Shown here: positions 1 through 8,307 of the stretch, one piece after another
Layout of the letters: each line of letters begins with the position of its first letter
Position numbering within the stretch: position 1 is the stretch's first letter
Origin: Deltaproteobacteria bacterium
Lineage (GTDB): Bacteria; Desulfobacterota; Desulfobulbia; Desulfobulbales; Desulfurivibrionaceae
DNA: 64,000 nucleotides
Assembly (NCBI GenBank): GCA_013349285.1
Contig: DUZU01000008.1
Coordinates: 1-64,000 of the forward strand
Direction: 5' to 3'
The notes under the pieces: generated by a model
What the model was told of the DNA's origin: nothing
Databases searched by the model: none
Seen by the model: only the letters and a program-made list of their open reading frames with translations
Program-made: the position numbers and the translations under genes

Positions 1-248
1 GCCATGAGTTGCCACTCGATAAACTGGTCCGGCGTAGCGGGAAGTTTATCTCCCTCCTCTTGCCAGTTTTTCCACCAGGCCTTATAATCATTGGCGGTAA
101 ATTCGACGCCGTTCAGAGTTACCAGCGGCTTCTCCCCCCAAAACCAAGCATGCGCAGGAGTAGGCAGACAGAAAAAACCTGCACTCAGGGTGAAACAGAT
201 AGCAGCTATAAAACATCCAAACAAGGGACCAGACCCTTTTTTTCCCAT
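1..248 (-). CDS. Secreted PPIase-like protein, N-terminal part only
   Basis: Reading from an ATG at 248-246, the minus strand stays open for 82 codons to the window edge. It encodes a signal peptide with a hydrophobic core and a cleavage-like AHA-W, followed by a segment (LVTLNGVEFTANDYKAWW) that resembles the N-terminal part of SurA/PpiC-type peptidyl-prolyl isomerases, where VNG followed by a short helix is typical. An AGGAG lies about 11 bases upstream of the ATG. The gene overlaps the end of the upstream lipoprotein gene by 43 bases, so it is the last visible gene of the cytochrome operon. A periplasmic foldase would suit an operon that exports a multiheme cytochrome. The isomerase domain is outside the window, so the family call is an inference from a short N-terminus. 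Confidence 0.5.
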   Translation of the reverse strand, partial: MGKKGSGPLFGCFIAAICFTLSAGFFCLPTPAHAWFWGEKPLVTLNGVEFTANDYKAWWKNWQEEGDKLPATPDQFIEWQLM

Positions 249-880
249 AACGTCAATATCTCCTGAACTACTATTTTCGACAAACCGGTTATACTGTTAA
301 CCAGTCCAAAATGGAGCATTTTCCGATACTCCTCACCTTCGCGTCTATGAATAGTGGCCACCAACAATTTGCCGGTGGAACCATCATAGATACACACCCT
401 TACCTCGACTTTCGGTTCAACCGCCTTGCCCCTTACCTTCTCTTCCATGGACAAAATCTCCCCCCCGATAACCCGTTCCACCCCGAGCCGGGAGGCAATA
501 ATCTTGATCTGCTCCGGGGTTGGTTTCACCCATGGCGCCAAGTGCATTTGCCGGTAAATCTTGCGAATATCACCCTCAAGCGTAACCTGCCATGATCCCG
601 CCTGGACAAGCTGCCCCATAAAAATTCGATAAAAGAGCCTTCCTGCCTGATTGTAACCAGTTTTACTGGAAAAAGGAAGAACAGCCACGCTACAAACCAC
701 GCCATAGGGGGCAGGAGAAAACTCCTGCAAATAAGGTCTCTTGTCCTTTACCAGATCAAGACCGACACAGGCGACAATGCCCTGCCCCATCAACAACAAA
801 GAAAACACCAAGCCGACCCGTTTCAGAAACCGGGGCAAGCCACTAAAAGCTACTGCTGCTGTAACCCTTTTAAAAATCAT
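206..880 (-). CDS. CsgG/TolB-N-like outer-membrane lipoprotein
   Basis: The product has 224 residues, with a signal peptide ending in a lipobox-like IVAC near residue 38, so it is probably lipidated. The following segment contains VAVLPFSS, the first strand motif shared by CsgG, GNA1162 and TolB-N type proteins, then a mixed alpha/beta domain that includes RVIGGEIL and a strand on variation of a subunit (VRVCIYDGSTGKLL). It starts inside the end of the upstream gene (11-base overlap) and its own end overlaps the PPIase-like gene, so it is translationally coupled. It is the third CsgG/TolB-N-like protein in a row. Whether it forms a CsgG-type pore is not visible; the transmembrane hairpins of CsgG were not recognised. 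Function unknown; a role in assembly or secretion of the cytochrome is inferred from context. Confidence 0.7.
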   Translation of the reverse strand: MIFKRVTAAVAFSGLPRFLKRVGLVFSLLLMGQGIVACVGLDLVKDKRPYLQEFSPAPYGVVCSVAVLPFSSKTGYNQAGRLFYRIFMGQLVQAGSWQVTLEGDIRKIYRQMHLAPWVKPTPEQIKIIASRLGVERVIGGEILSMEEKVRGKAVEPKVEVRVCIYDGSTGKLLVATIHRREGEEYRKMLHFGLVNSITGLSKIVVQEILTLWEKKGLVPCLDVL

Positions 881-2378
881 CTATCCCGCCAACTTCCGGA
901 GCAATAACCTCTTCCTCCACCTGATCTGAAGAATCCTGGGGAATCATCCCCAGCAAATCCTCAAATTTCCTGGTAATCTTGCCCCCGAAAATATCCTGCG
1001 CGACGAGCACCAACCTTAATTTCCCCTGGTTTTGCCCGGAGGTGGAAGATAAGATAAAACTATAAGGCAGACGATCCCCAGTGGCCTCGCGAATCACAAC
1101 TCCATCTTGACTGAGAATCTCCGCCCGCCAGTAAGACAAGGGCACATCATTGCCGTGACGCAAATCAATAACAAAATCTTTATCCTGCAATTCAACGGCT
1201 ATCTCCAGTTCAGGCGCCCGTCTGAAAACCTGAACCTGAGCGGGGACGGTCACTTCATTTTCAGCCCGATCCCAGGCGCTGAGCTCAATAGTATAATCGC
1301 CGTCCGGCACAAAATGACCATCAGCCAGTTTCCCATGCCAAACCAACCGCTCAGGCATTCCATTGCCGTGGTCGGCCATCAGGACAACTCCATCCTTGTC
1401 TAAAATGGTCATCTTCCAATGAGAGATAAGCTCACTGTCGAGCAGGATGGGTACGATATAGACCTTGTCCCGCAACACGACCCTGTCTTTAAACTTCGGC
1501 CCCAGAACCTGCAGTGAAAGCTGGGGCACGGTTCCGTCAACAAGATAGCTGCCGACAAAAATATTTTCACCATCCGCTCCGGCGCCTGAAACATTCAGGG
1601 TCACCGAATAACGGCCATCATTATCCGGCGCCCGCCACACAGCCTCATAGAGCTCTGCATCTTCACGAAATACGGCCTCAACCTCCCGGGTTCCGACCGA
1701 CAACATAACTTTCCTTTTGCCGAAAACAGCCGGGCTGCCAAACAGCTTAACCCGGCATGTCACCAGCCCGCCGGGCCTCAACACCGCCGGGGCCAAGCTG
1801 ACATTATCAACCAACCGTTGTACCTGTTCGCTGGTTATGGTTGTAAAACTTTTAGGCATGGCCGCCAGCAACCGCTGGAGCGCCATGGCCTCGATATCCG
1901 CAAAGGTCTGGGGCTCTGCCAGCCCCAGCAGGTGCTGAACGTCAACCGTGCACAACTCGCCGCTGCCGGCCCATATCATCCGCACATCCGCCGTTCTAAT
2001 CAACATGGCGGACAGCCCGATAGCCGATGGGGCTTTCTGGCGCAGCTGATTCACCGAGCCGAACAAAATAAAATCGACCCCCAGCTCTTCCCTCAGTTTA
2101 ACCACATTGGTCGAATCGAGATAACCGAGCCAGCGGATTCTATTGCGCACCATGAAGTCAATAACCGCATCTTCGGAAAGAACGGTATGCCCCCCCTGCC
2201 GCAGAGCCGTAATCAGACTTACGGTCAGTGACTGATTATAGCCGTTAACCCCCTGACTGAGATCCTCGATCGGCATAACCGCCAATGTTATCTTTTTTGC
2301 AAAAACAACCCCTGGGGTCATCAACAATGCAATACAGAGCGCAAGAAAGAGCCTGCTATGTCCGGCTTTCAAAACCAT
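870..2378 (-). CDS. Secreted protein with CsgG/TolB-N-like and FlgD-like Ig domains
   Basis: The product has 502 residues with a signal peptide of about 27 residues (core LFLALCIALL, ending VFA). Residues of about 29-185 carry ITLAVMPIEDL and a later GVDFILFGSV, the pattern of the TolB-N/CsgG-like fold. The remainder is beta-rich. Around residues 345-390 it shows a FlgD-type Ig-like signature (WHGKLADGHFVPDGDYTIEL followed by AWDRAEN), a module also common in extracellular and cell-surface proteins. No lipobox was seen, so it may be periplasmic or loosely outer-membrane associated. It lies 12 bases after the preceding lipoprotein gene and overlaps the next by 11 bases. Function is not known; the neighbours suggest a structural or assembly part of the cytochrome locus. 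Confidence 0.7.
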   Translation of the reverse strand: MVLKAGHSRLFLALCIALLMTPGVVFAKKITLAVMPIEDLSQGVNGYNQSLTVSLITALRQGGHTVLSEDAVIDFMVRNRIRWLGYLDSTNVVKLREELGVDFILFGSVNQLRQKAPSAIGLSAMLIRTADVRMIWAGSGELCTVDVQHLLGLAEPQTFADIEAMALQRLLAAMPKSFTTITSEQVQRLVDNVSLAPAVLRPGGLVTCRVKLFGSPAVFGKRKVMLSVGTREVEAVFREDAELYEAVWRAPDNDGRYSVTLNVSGAGADGENIFVGSYLVDGTVPQLSLQVLGPKFKDRVVLRDKVYIVPILLDSELISHWKMTILDKDGVVLMADHGNGMPERLVWHGKLADGHFVPDGDYTIELSAWDRAENEVTVPAQVQVFRRAPELEIAVELQDKDFVIDLRHGNDVPLSYWRAEILSQDGVVIREATGDRLPYSFILSSTSGQNQGKLRLVLVAQDIFGGKITRKFEDLLGMIPQDSSDQVEEEVIAPEVGGIDDF

Positions 2379-2390
2379 TCGTAAACTTTA

Positions 2391-2990
2391 TTAAGCCCCC
2401 CCTCGAGGAATGGTATCCAACAGATCATCCACCAAATCGAGAATAACCTCAAAAGTACCCTTGGCTCCCACCCCGAAAAGACGGCGGCCGAGAGAATCAC
2501 CGCTACCGTTTCCAGTGGCCTGCCAGACAACCAAACCACTCTGGGTATCAAGTAAACGAAGGGTCAAAGTCATTTCCGAGGCACCGGACGAACCCTTACC
2601 GCTTTCGCCGACCTGATCAACCACTCCCAAAAAAATTGCCTGGACACTCAGCCGCTGACCAAGACGACGCAAGGCCTGCGGGTCTAAAGGTTCACCGGGT
2701 TGAACATTTTCCTCCCGCAGAATGCTGTCGACCACTCCCTTATCCGCCACATCGAAAACCCTGGACGACAACATCTGGGTTATGGTTATATCACGCACCA
2801 TTTCAGACACATATTGATCTTTGCTGTTGTTGGAAAACGGCAACACCGCAATTTTTTTTATAAACCCGAAATCAACATTTTCGCGAAAAAAAGGCTGCGC
2901 TCCCCCAGCTGTTTGCAAAATGCATCCATTAGCAAACAGCATCAAAAACAAAACACTAAATCTACCGGCAATAATCATTTTTTTTAACAT
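2391..2990 (-). CDS. CsgG/GNA1162-like lipoprotein
   Basis: The product has 199 residues from the ATG at 2990, chosen because AAGGA sits about 8 bases before it; an ATG 36 bases further upstream lacks this signal. The N-terminus is a lipoprotein signal (LMLFANGC). Then comes KIAVLPFSNNS, the hallmark first strand of the GNA1162/CsgG-like family, and helices ending in a typical VVWQATGNGSG motif shared with CsgG-like proteins. It follows the beta-barrel gene and is 12 bases upstream of the 502-residue protein. It is the first of three related proteins in the operon. CsgG itself forms an outer-membrane export channel for curli, but small GNA1162-like members are lipoproteins without a demonstrated pore, so the function remains open. 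Confidence 0.75.
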   Translation of the reverse strand: MLKKMIIAGRFSVLFLMLFANGCILQTAGGAQPFFRENVDFGFIKKIAVLPFSNNSKDQYVSEMVRDITITQMLSSRVFDVADKGVVDSILREENVQPGEPLDPQALRRLGQRLSVQAIFLGVVDQVGESGKGSSGASEMTLTLRLLDTQSGLVVWQATGNGSGDSLGRRLFGVGAKGTFEVILDLVDDLLDTIPRGGA

Positions 2991-3073
2991 CGTTTTTTCC
3001 TTCTTAAACTTCCGCACCAGACACAATCCCTAATCCTCAGCACATCACCCAAACAACTTAAACGACGACCTTG

Positions 3074-5164
3074 TCACTGGGTAGAAAAACGGGCAAAAAC
3101 ACGGCCCGCCATCTGCCAGGTCTTCTCGATGCCGGTGTCGGAGAATGATGCGTTCCCTTGAAAATCAAAATGGTTACTTAACTTCCAACTCATAAAAAAA
3201 TTATAGCCCTGAGTTATTTGATCGCTGGTCTTACCGTAATTATAGCCCAAACTTGTTTGAATTTTGCTGGTGGCGGCCAAAAAGGCGGAGAGACTCAAAG
3301 TTCGATTAACCATGACCGAATCGGCCCAACTTTGACCAACCCCGGCATTGAGAGAAAGCATGTCTGACTTGCGCCAGTTTACACTGAAGGTTGCATCCAT
3401 ACTATCAGAGGTTGTTGTCGCATGTGCTTGCCTATATGACCCGTTAAAACTTGCCGTCATCCTCGGAACCAGCCGGGCCGTCAAATTCAGAGTTGTATCA
3501 TAACTCTTACTTGAGGATGAGTCATTCTCATTCTTACTATCGCTATAATTCAAAGCCAGACGCCCACCTAGATCGGGATAAAGCTGGGCGGATGTCGATA
3601 TGCCAACCCCCTGGCTGACATTCTGCAACACCCCGTCATCATAATTCTCGGTTCGGGTCAGACCGAAATCCATATTCAGAGTTGGTAACAATACCGACCC
3701 GATATTCAAACTATAGTTTCGCCCAACAGACTCAGGGGAGTTTCCTGATTTATCCTGGCTCTGACTTAGCGCCAAAGAGGAGTTCAAAAAATCAAAAGGC
3801 TGCCACCGCAATTGCCCTGAGTGTGAACTCTGCTCGCTGGTCAAGCCGGAATAAAGGTCGCTACTGTTCATGGAAAAAGCATAGCTCACCGACATGGCCG
3901 GAGAGAAGGTGTAGCCTAAATTAATATCAGTACCCATAGAGGTCTGTTTCTTATCCAGGGTCACGGTTGAAGCGGAACTTAAAACCTCGTCATAGATCTC
4001 AATTTCGGTAAAATCAACCTGAACAGCGGCGGAACTACTGGTGACGACAAACTTCAACCAGCGGGTCTGCAGGCTGGACACCGTAAACTCAAAGCGACGC
4101 TCAGCGGAATTATACAAACAGGATGGGGAGAGCACGGTGAGATTAGCGGTATTAAGCACCCAATCGGTACCATTGACGCTGGTGTAAAGATCAAAGGTAA
4201 AAGCGGCAACGTTGGCGGCTTCATCCTCATCGGTATAGAGATAGATCAGATCAACTTCATTATAGTCAACGGCAAAGGCGATATTAAGAGGCGGCGGCTC
4301 AGAGCCATCGGTAAAAACATCCCCCGGCGTCTCTGTATTGCCGTCGCGCAGAAAGCTCTTGGAAGTAAGTTCCCCGACCGAGGAGATAAGGGGGGTGTCG
4401 TCGGTGCCGGCCAACACCTGGGAAATAACCTGTTTTATGTCGGCCGTACCGCCTGAGCCAACCGCTGCGGAAGACGCGCTTGTATTCAGGCCAAACTGCT
4501 GGGATGCCCCCAATCTGAGCTTATTATCCAGAAATGTTTGATCCGTAACCAACCTGGCCATGTGGTTGGTGTTTTGCTGATTGGTTTGCCGCACATTATT
4601 GGTTGTATCGGACAAATCAAAATTATAATTGAACTGACAATACTTTAAATCCCAACCGATATTGGCGCTCTCATCATAAGATTCGGTGTCAACCACGCTC
4701 GGCGACCTGTCATCCTTCCTGTAATCTTCACTGTAGGACAATCTCAAGGTGGGCCAAAAAGGTTTATTCCATTTACTGCTCCACGATGATTGCCATGCAC
4801 TGGATTGGGTATTGGCGGAGGAGGAATTCTTACGTTGACTGACCCGGCCATCAAGGTCAAAGGAAAAAAGGTAATTGTCCAGAGTCAAACCCAGGGAGGG
4901 ATCATAACTCTCGGTAATCACCCCCTCATTGCGCCCCTGGGAATATCGAAAAGACTCAGAGAGCTTCATGAGTTCAGTAAGTCCCTGGGAGAGGCTGAAT
5001 GAATAATTAACCCGTTGCTGATCAGTGGCCTCCTGCCCTTTGCTCTTATTATGGAGCCATTGGCCGGAGAGATTCTGCGAAGCAAAAATCTCTCCGGGGC
5101 CAACCACGAGCAAGATCAGCAGCAAGAGCAGGCCGAAAAAAAGAGAATTAACATATTGTCCCAT
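3074..5164 (-). CDS. Outer-membrane beta-barrel with discoidin-like insertion
   Basis: The product has 696 residues with a long hydrophobic signal peptide (FFGLLLLLILLVV). Residues about 30-230 and 400-690 alternate polar and aromatic residues in repeated strands ending in short turns (for example NLGYTFSPAMSVSYAFSMN), the look of a large transmembrane beta-barrel. Between them, around residues 250-395, sits a different domain with FTFDLYTSVNGTDWVL and RWLKFVV, which resembles the F5/8 type C (discoidin) fold and would lie in an extracellular loop. The gene is immediately downstream of the 16-motif cytochrome gene. Porin-cytochrome conduits in related bacteria place a barrel and multiheme cytochromes together, so a conduit or an exit pore for the filament cytochrome is an inference. 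The family could not be named from sequence alone. Confidence 0.7.
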   Translation of the reverse strand: MGQYVNSLFFGLLLLLILLVVGPGEIFASQNLSGQWLHNKSKGQEATDQQRVNYSFSLSQGLTELMKLSESFRYSQGRNEGVITESYDPSLGLTLDNYLFSFDLDGRVSQRKNSSSANTQSSAWQSSWSSKWNKPFWPTLRLSYSEDYRKDDRSPSVVDTESYDESANIGWDLKYCQFNYNFDLSDTTNNVRQTNQQNTNHMARLVTDQTFLDNKLRLGASQQFGLNTSASSAAVGSGGTADIKQVISQVLAGTDDTPLISSVGELTSKSFLRDGNTETPGDVFTDGSEPPPLNIAFAVDYNEVDLIYLYTDEDEAANVAAFTFDLYTSVNGTDWVLNTANLTVLSPSCLYNSAERRFEFTVSSLQTRWLKFVVTSSSAAVQVDFTEIEIYDEVLSSASTVTLDKKQTSMGTDINLGYTFSPAMSVSYAFSMNSSDLYSGLTSEQSSHSGQLRWQPFDFLNSSLALSQSQDKSGNSPESVGRNYSLNIGSVLLPTLNMDFGLTRTENYDDGVLQNVSQGVGISTSAQLYPDLGGRLALNYSDSKNENDSSSSKSYDTTLNLTARLVPRMTASFNGSYRQAHATTTSDSMDATFSVNWRKSDMLSLNAGVGQSWADSVMVNRTLSLSAFLAATSKIQTSLGYNYGKTSDQITQGYNFFMSWKLSNHFDFQGNASFSDTGIEKTWQMAGRVFARFSTQ

Positions 5165-5320
5165 TTTTCCAACCTTCCCCTTTAATAAACCTTACTACTC
5201 GAACTCTATTCCCCTGGCCATAACCATAATTATCAGGTCTCCCTTGAGAGATAAGGTCAACTCCAACAACAAACCGTTAATTATCCATCAGCAAAAAGAT
5301 AAAAGCGCAAGCCTTAAATA

Positions 5321-7087
5321 CTACCTGCTCGGCTTTATCTTGGGACTGCTCCGGTCGTATGATTTGGGGGCATGACAACCCACAACACAGGTGCCGCCGG
5401 TTGTGGTTTTGGTAATTGAAATCGGATAGGACCAAGCGCCAAAGGGGACGTCATAACGGATATGCTTGGCCTGGTTGCTGGCATGGGGATCATGACAGGC
5501 AACGCAGTTTCTGCCTTTCTTGCGGTTCACATGGAAAAAATGAAGGTTGTACTCACCATCGCGAAAGTTGGTGAGGGTCTTGGTGAATTTCTTTTTTGCT
5601 ATATCTTTATTATGACAGCCGAAGCAAAGATCATAATTGTCCGAGTCGTAATCCTTATAAAACTCCTCGGGAAAGTATCGCACTAAAATCCGACTATTTT
5701 TTGAGCCATGCACCTTATGACAGGCCATGCAATCACCGGTCTGCACCGGTCCATGGCGAAATTTACTGCCGGCAACATTATCACTCAACTCATCATGGCA
5801 GGAGAAACAGAGTTTTTCGGTGGAGGCGGCCAACAATGACCGCTCATTGGAGGAATGGGGCCGATGGCACGAGGTACACTTGCCCTGGGCGACCGGCTCA
5901 TGTTTGTACACCGCGGTCTCGATATCGTCAAAAACCTTGGGGCTCAACTTTTTATGACAGCCGGCACAGAGGGCATCCGCTTTTTTATGAAGTTGAAAAC
6001 GGGTATCGGAACTGTGCGGGTCATGACAAAGGTTACAATCTTGACCAACCGGTTTATGAACATGCTTCATGGTGAATTCATCCTGCCGATCCTTATGACA
6101 CTGAAAACAGACCTCGCCTTTCGCGGAGGGCGCTATGAGCAGACTGGCATTTTTGCTGGCATGGGGTTGATGACAGGCAATACAATCACCGGCGCCTACC
6201 GGGCCGTGCCGGAATTTCTTGGTAAAAATGGCGGCCTCATGACAGGTGAAACAGAGACTGCTGACACTGGTCCCGTTGCCGCGCAGCTGAAAACGCATCG
6301 CGGATTCATGGGGATTATGGCAATCGATACAGCCCTCCTCAACCGGGGCGTGCACAACCTCGTTTTTGAACTCTTCCCGCTTGGCCTGGTGGCAGACCAA
6401 ACACAACTCCTGGCCGGTGCGCTCAATGGCCATCGGCTCGAAGGAGCCATGGGGGCTGTGGCAGGAAATACAGATCCCGGCGCCAACCGGGCCATGAACA
6501 TGGGCGGCCTTGCCCATCTTGCTGTGACACCCGCCGGTGGTACAGTTGGCCCGAACGGGAATTATCCGCTGGTAATCAAATTTGCCCCGCCGAAACTTGT
6601 GACATTCTTTACAGTCAAGCGACGCGGGGGAGGCATGAACAAAAAACCTCTTAAAGCCTTTGGGGGCCTTGCCACCTTTGGCCGCATCTTTGGAGGAGAG
6701 ATAATAAACCTTGACACTCTTCTGTAACTTGCCGGCGGCTAGCTCGATAACGTTCTCACCATCTTTCAAGTGAATCAACGAGCCGAAGGAACCGCTGTCA
6801 ACCTCGATAATACCGTTGGGGTTCTTATTGCCGACCCCTTTGATCGTTACCTTGGTCGCTTCGCTGTCAATCAGGCGCCCGGCTAAAAATAAATCCTTTT
6901 CAGAAACCCAGACCATATCCGGGGGCGAGACTACGACCAACTGAGGGATTGCTTGCGGAGGCGCGGCCAACAGGCGCGATGGAAAAGAGACTGAGCCGAG
7001 CAGTATCATCAAGATAACGATGACTAAATCAATCAGCCGAATGCCGTGTCCTGAACCAAAACCACCCTGCGCCACTTCCTTTGCCAA
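5321..7087 (-). CDS. 16-motif c-type cytochrome with Ig-like N-terminal domain
   Basis: The product has 588 residues. The start is a TTG at 7087, supported by GGAGG seven bases upstream. A hydrophobic segment at residues 17-42 is a signal peptide or anchor. Residues about 47-132 form an Ig-like beta domain, then fourteen CXXCH motifs follow from residue 159, many in the doubled CXXCH pattern (CIDCHNPH, CIACHQPH). Two further sites are non-canonical: CTTGGCH (CX4CH) and, near the C-terminus at 567-572, CVVGCH (CX3CH). This could give 16 hemes. It lies downstream of the OmcS-like gene and its terminator and upstream of the beta-barrel gene. It shares its layout (Ig-like domain, then tandem hemes) with the decaheme protein at 11954-13132. 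A periplasmic or surface electron conduit is likely. Confidence 0.9.
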   Translation of the reverse strand: MAKEVAQGGFGSGHGIRLIDLVIVILMILLGSVSFPSRLLAAPPQAIPQLVVVSPPDMVWVSEKDLFLAGRLIDSEATKVTIKGVGNKNPNGIIEVDSGSFGSLIHLKDGENVIELAAGKLQKSVKVYYLSSKDAAKGGKAPKGFKRFFVHASPASLDCKECHKFRRGKFDYQRIIPVRANCTTGGCHSKMGKAAHVHGPVGAGICISCHSPHGSFEPMAIERTGQELCLVCHQAKREEFKNEVVHAPVEEGCIDCHNPHESAMRFQLRGNGTSVSSLCFTCHEAAIFTKKFRHGPVGAGDCIACHQPHASKNASLLIAPSAKGEVCFQCHKDRQDEFTMKHVHKPVGQDCNLCHDPHSSDTRFQLHKKADALCAGCHKKLSPKVFDDIETAVYKHEPVAQGKCTSCHRPHSSNERSLLAASTEKLCFSCHDELSDNVAGSKFRHGPVQTGDCMACHKVHGSKNSRILVRYFPEEFYKDYDSDNYDLCFGCHNKDIAKKKFTKTLTNFRDGEYNLHFFHVNRKKGRNCVACHDPHASNQAKHIRYDVPFGAWSYPISITKTTTGGTCVVGCHAPKSYDRSSPKIKPSR

Positions 7088-7167
7088 AACCTATCCTCCC
7101 ACTAAAAAAACACCGAGGCTTGGCTGACCATCGCCTTCCACCCCTCAAAAAACATGCTGATTTCGTT

Positions 7168-7202
7168 AAAAAACCGCGCCGACAACTAAGCCGACGCGGT
7201 TT
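7168..7202 (-). terminator. Intrinsic terminator after the OmcS-like gene
   Basis: On the minus strand the sequence reads AAACCGCG, a 16-base loop, CGCGGTTT and then further T residues, giving an eight-base stem with a six-T tract. It begins 35 bases after the stop codon of the hexaheme cytochrome gene and lies before the next gene. It would end most transcripts after that gene, with partial read-through to the rest of the operon. The plus-strand side is also T-rich, so weak activity in the other direction is possible. Confidence 0.7.
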
Positions 7203-7236
7203 ATATTTATTACACTATCAAGATTAAGTCAAACGA

Positions 7237-8307
7237 TTAACTATTATCCTTGGTAGTATGACAGGTGAAACAACCGGTATTACCAGTGACGCCGTTATGC
7301 GCATCCATGGTGCTGTAGTTCCAGCGCAACAGATCGGCGTATGGCGAACCATGGGCCCGATGACAAGAAACACAGACCACAATACCGTTACCGGCGGTTT
7401 GCACGTTGGTGTTCACCAAAGTAGTAACCACGCCACTGGTAAGAACGGAAGTAGCCACCGGAGCCTCAACCGAATAGGTGGTGTAATACTGATATTCCTT
7501 ATTGGCCTTGTCCACGATTGAAGAAAGATCGAAATCGGTTGGATGCCTTACCCATGGTGAATCCATGGCGCCGGCATAGCTGATCTCGCCGGCACCGGTA
7601 TGAAAGGTGCCGTGACACTGGGCACAGAGAGCACTGATGGTCCCAGCATCATCAGCGGTACCATTATCAGTACCCCGATCAACCCCGTAATACTGGTTAT
7701 GATCGCCAGCCCCATTGGTATACTCCCAGTTGGTGTCTTCCTTACCCAGAATCCCGCTCAGGAAACGATAACTGCCGGCCAGAGATAGGCCGTTAACAGT
7801 CGAGTCATTGCCATGATGGGCGCCGGACATCGCGGTAAACTGATCTAATTCAGTCTTTTTCCCATGGCATCCGGCGGTACCGGCGCAGGTGATCTGGGTG
7901 GCCAAAGCGGTGCCACCGTTACCCGGAGGGGTGATCCCAAGGGCACCATCGCGTGTGGCAATACCCTGGACGTTATGGCCGGCAGCATCACTGCCATCGG
8001 CAACCCACTTGAAGTTACCTCCGGCAAGGGTGTTGGTGCCATAAGCCGCAGTTGTACTAATGACATAGGGAATATCGTTAAGGCCATCATTGGTTCCGGT
8101 ATGACAACCGACACAACCGCCCTTGGTCAAGGCCCTGCTCACCCCGGCGGCAACAACGTCGACACCGTCTTGGCTGTTATGCATGGTATGACAACCTGAA
8201 CAAACCCCGGAAACCCTGGCTCCGGCAACGGCCGGCAGCATCCAGATCGCCCCCACGACGCTAGCTGCAACAACTATTGATTTTGTACTAATAAGCTTTT
8301 TCATCAT
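7237..8307 (-). CDS. OmcS-like hexaheme extracellular cytochrome
   Basis: The product has 356 residues with a signal peptide cleaved near residue 30 (VAGA). Heme motifs are CSGCH (36-40), CVGCH (65-69), an unusual CAGTAGCH (CX5CH, 141-148), CAQCH (228-232), CVSCH (312-316) and CFTCH (346-350), six in all. Low-complexity Gly/Asn/Thr-rich stretches lie between them. Several landmarks match what I remember of Geobacter OmcS in the same order: CxGCHTMHNS at the first heme, GGNFKWV, GHN, SYRFLSG, a C-x-x-CH followed by xFH and RHP, CxSCHRAHxS with a following RWNY, and a last heme at the C-terminus. OmcS polymerises into extracellular filaments with six hemes per subunit. AGGAGGAG precedes the ATG pair at 8307; the first ATG was taken. 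Polymerisation is inferred, not shown. Confidence 0.85.
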   Translation of the reverse strand: MMKKLISTKSIVVAASVVGAIWMLPAVAGARVSGVCSGCHTMHNSQDGVDVVAAGVSRALTKGGCVGCHTGTNDGLNDIPYVISTTAAYGTNTLAGGNFKWVADGSDAAGHNVQGIATRDGALGITPPGNGGTALATQITCAGTAGCHGKKTELDQFTAMSGAHHGNDSTVNGLSLAGSYRFLSGILGKEDTNWEYTNGAGDHNQYYGVDRGTDNGTADDAGTISALCAQCHGTFHTGAGEISYAGAMDSPWVRHPTDFDLSSIVDKANKEYQYYTTYSVEAPVATSVLTSGVVTTLVNTNVQTAGNGIVVCVSCHRAHGSPYADLLRWNYSTMDAHNGVTGNTGCFTCHTTKDNS

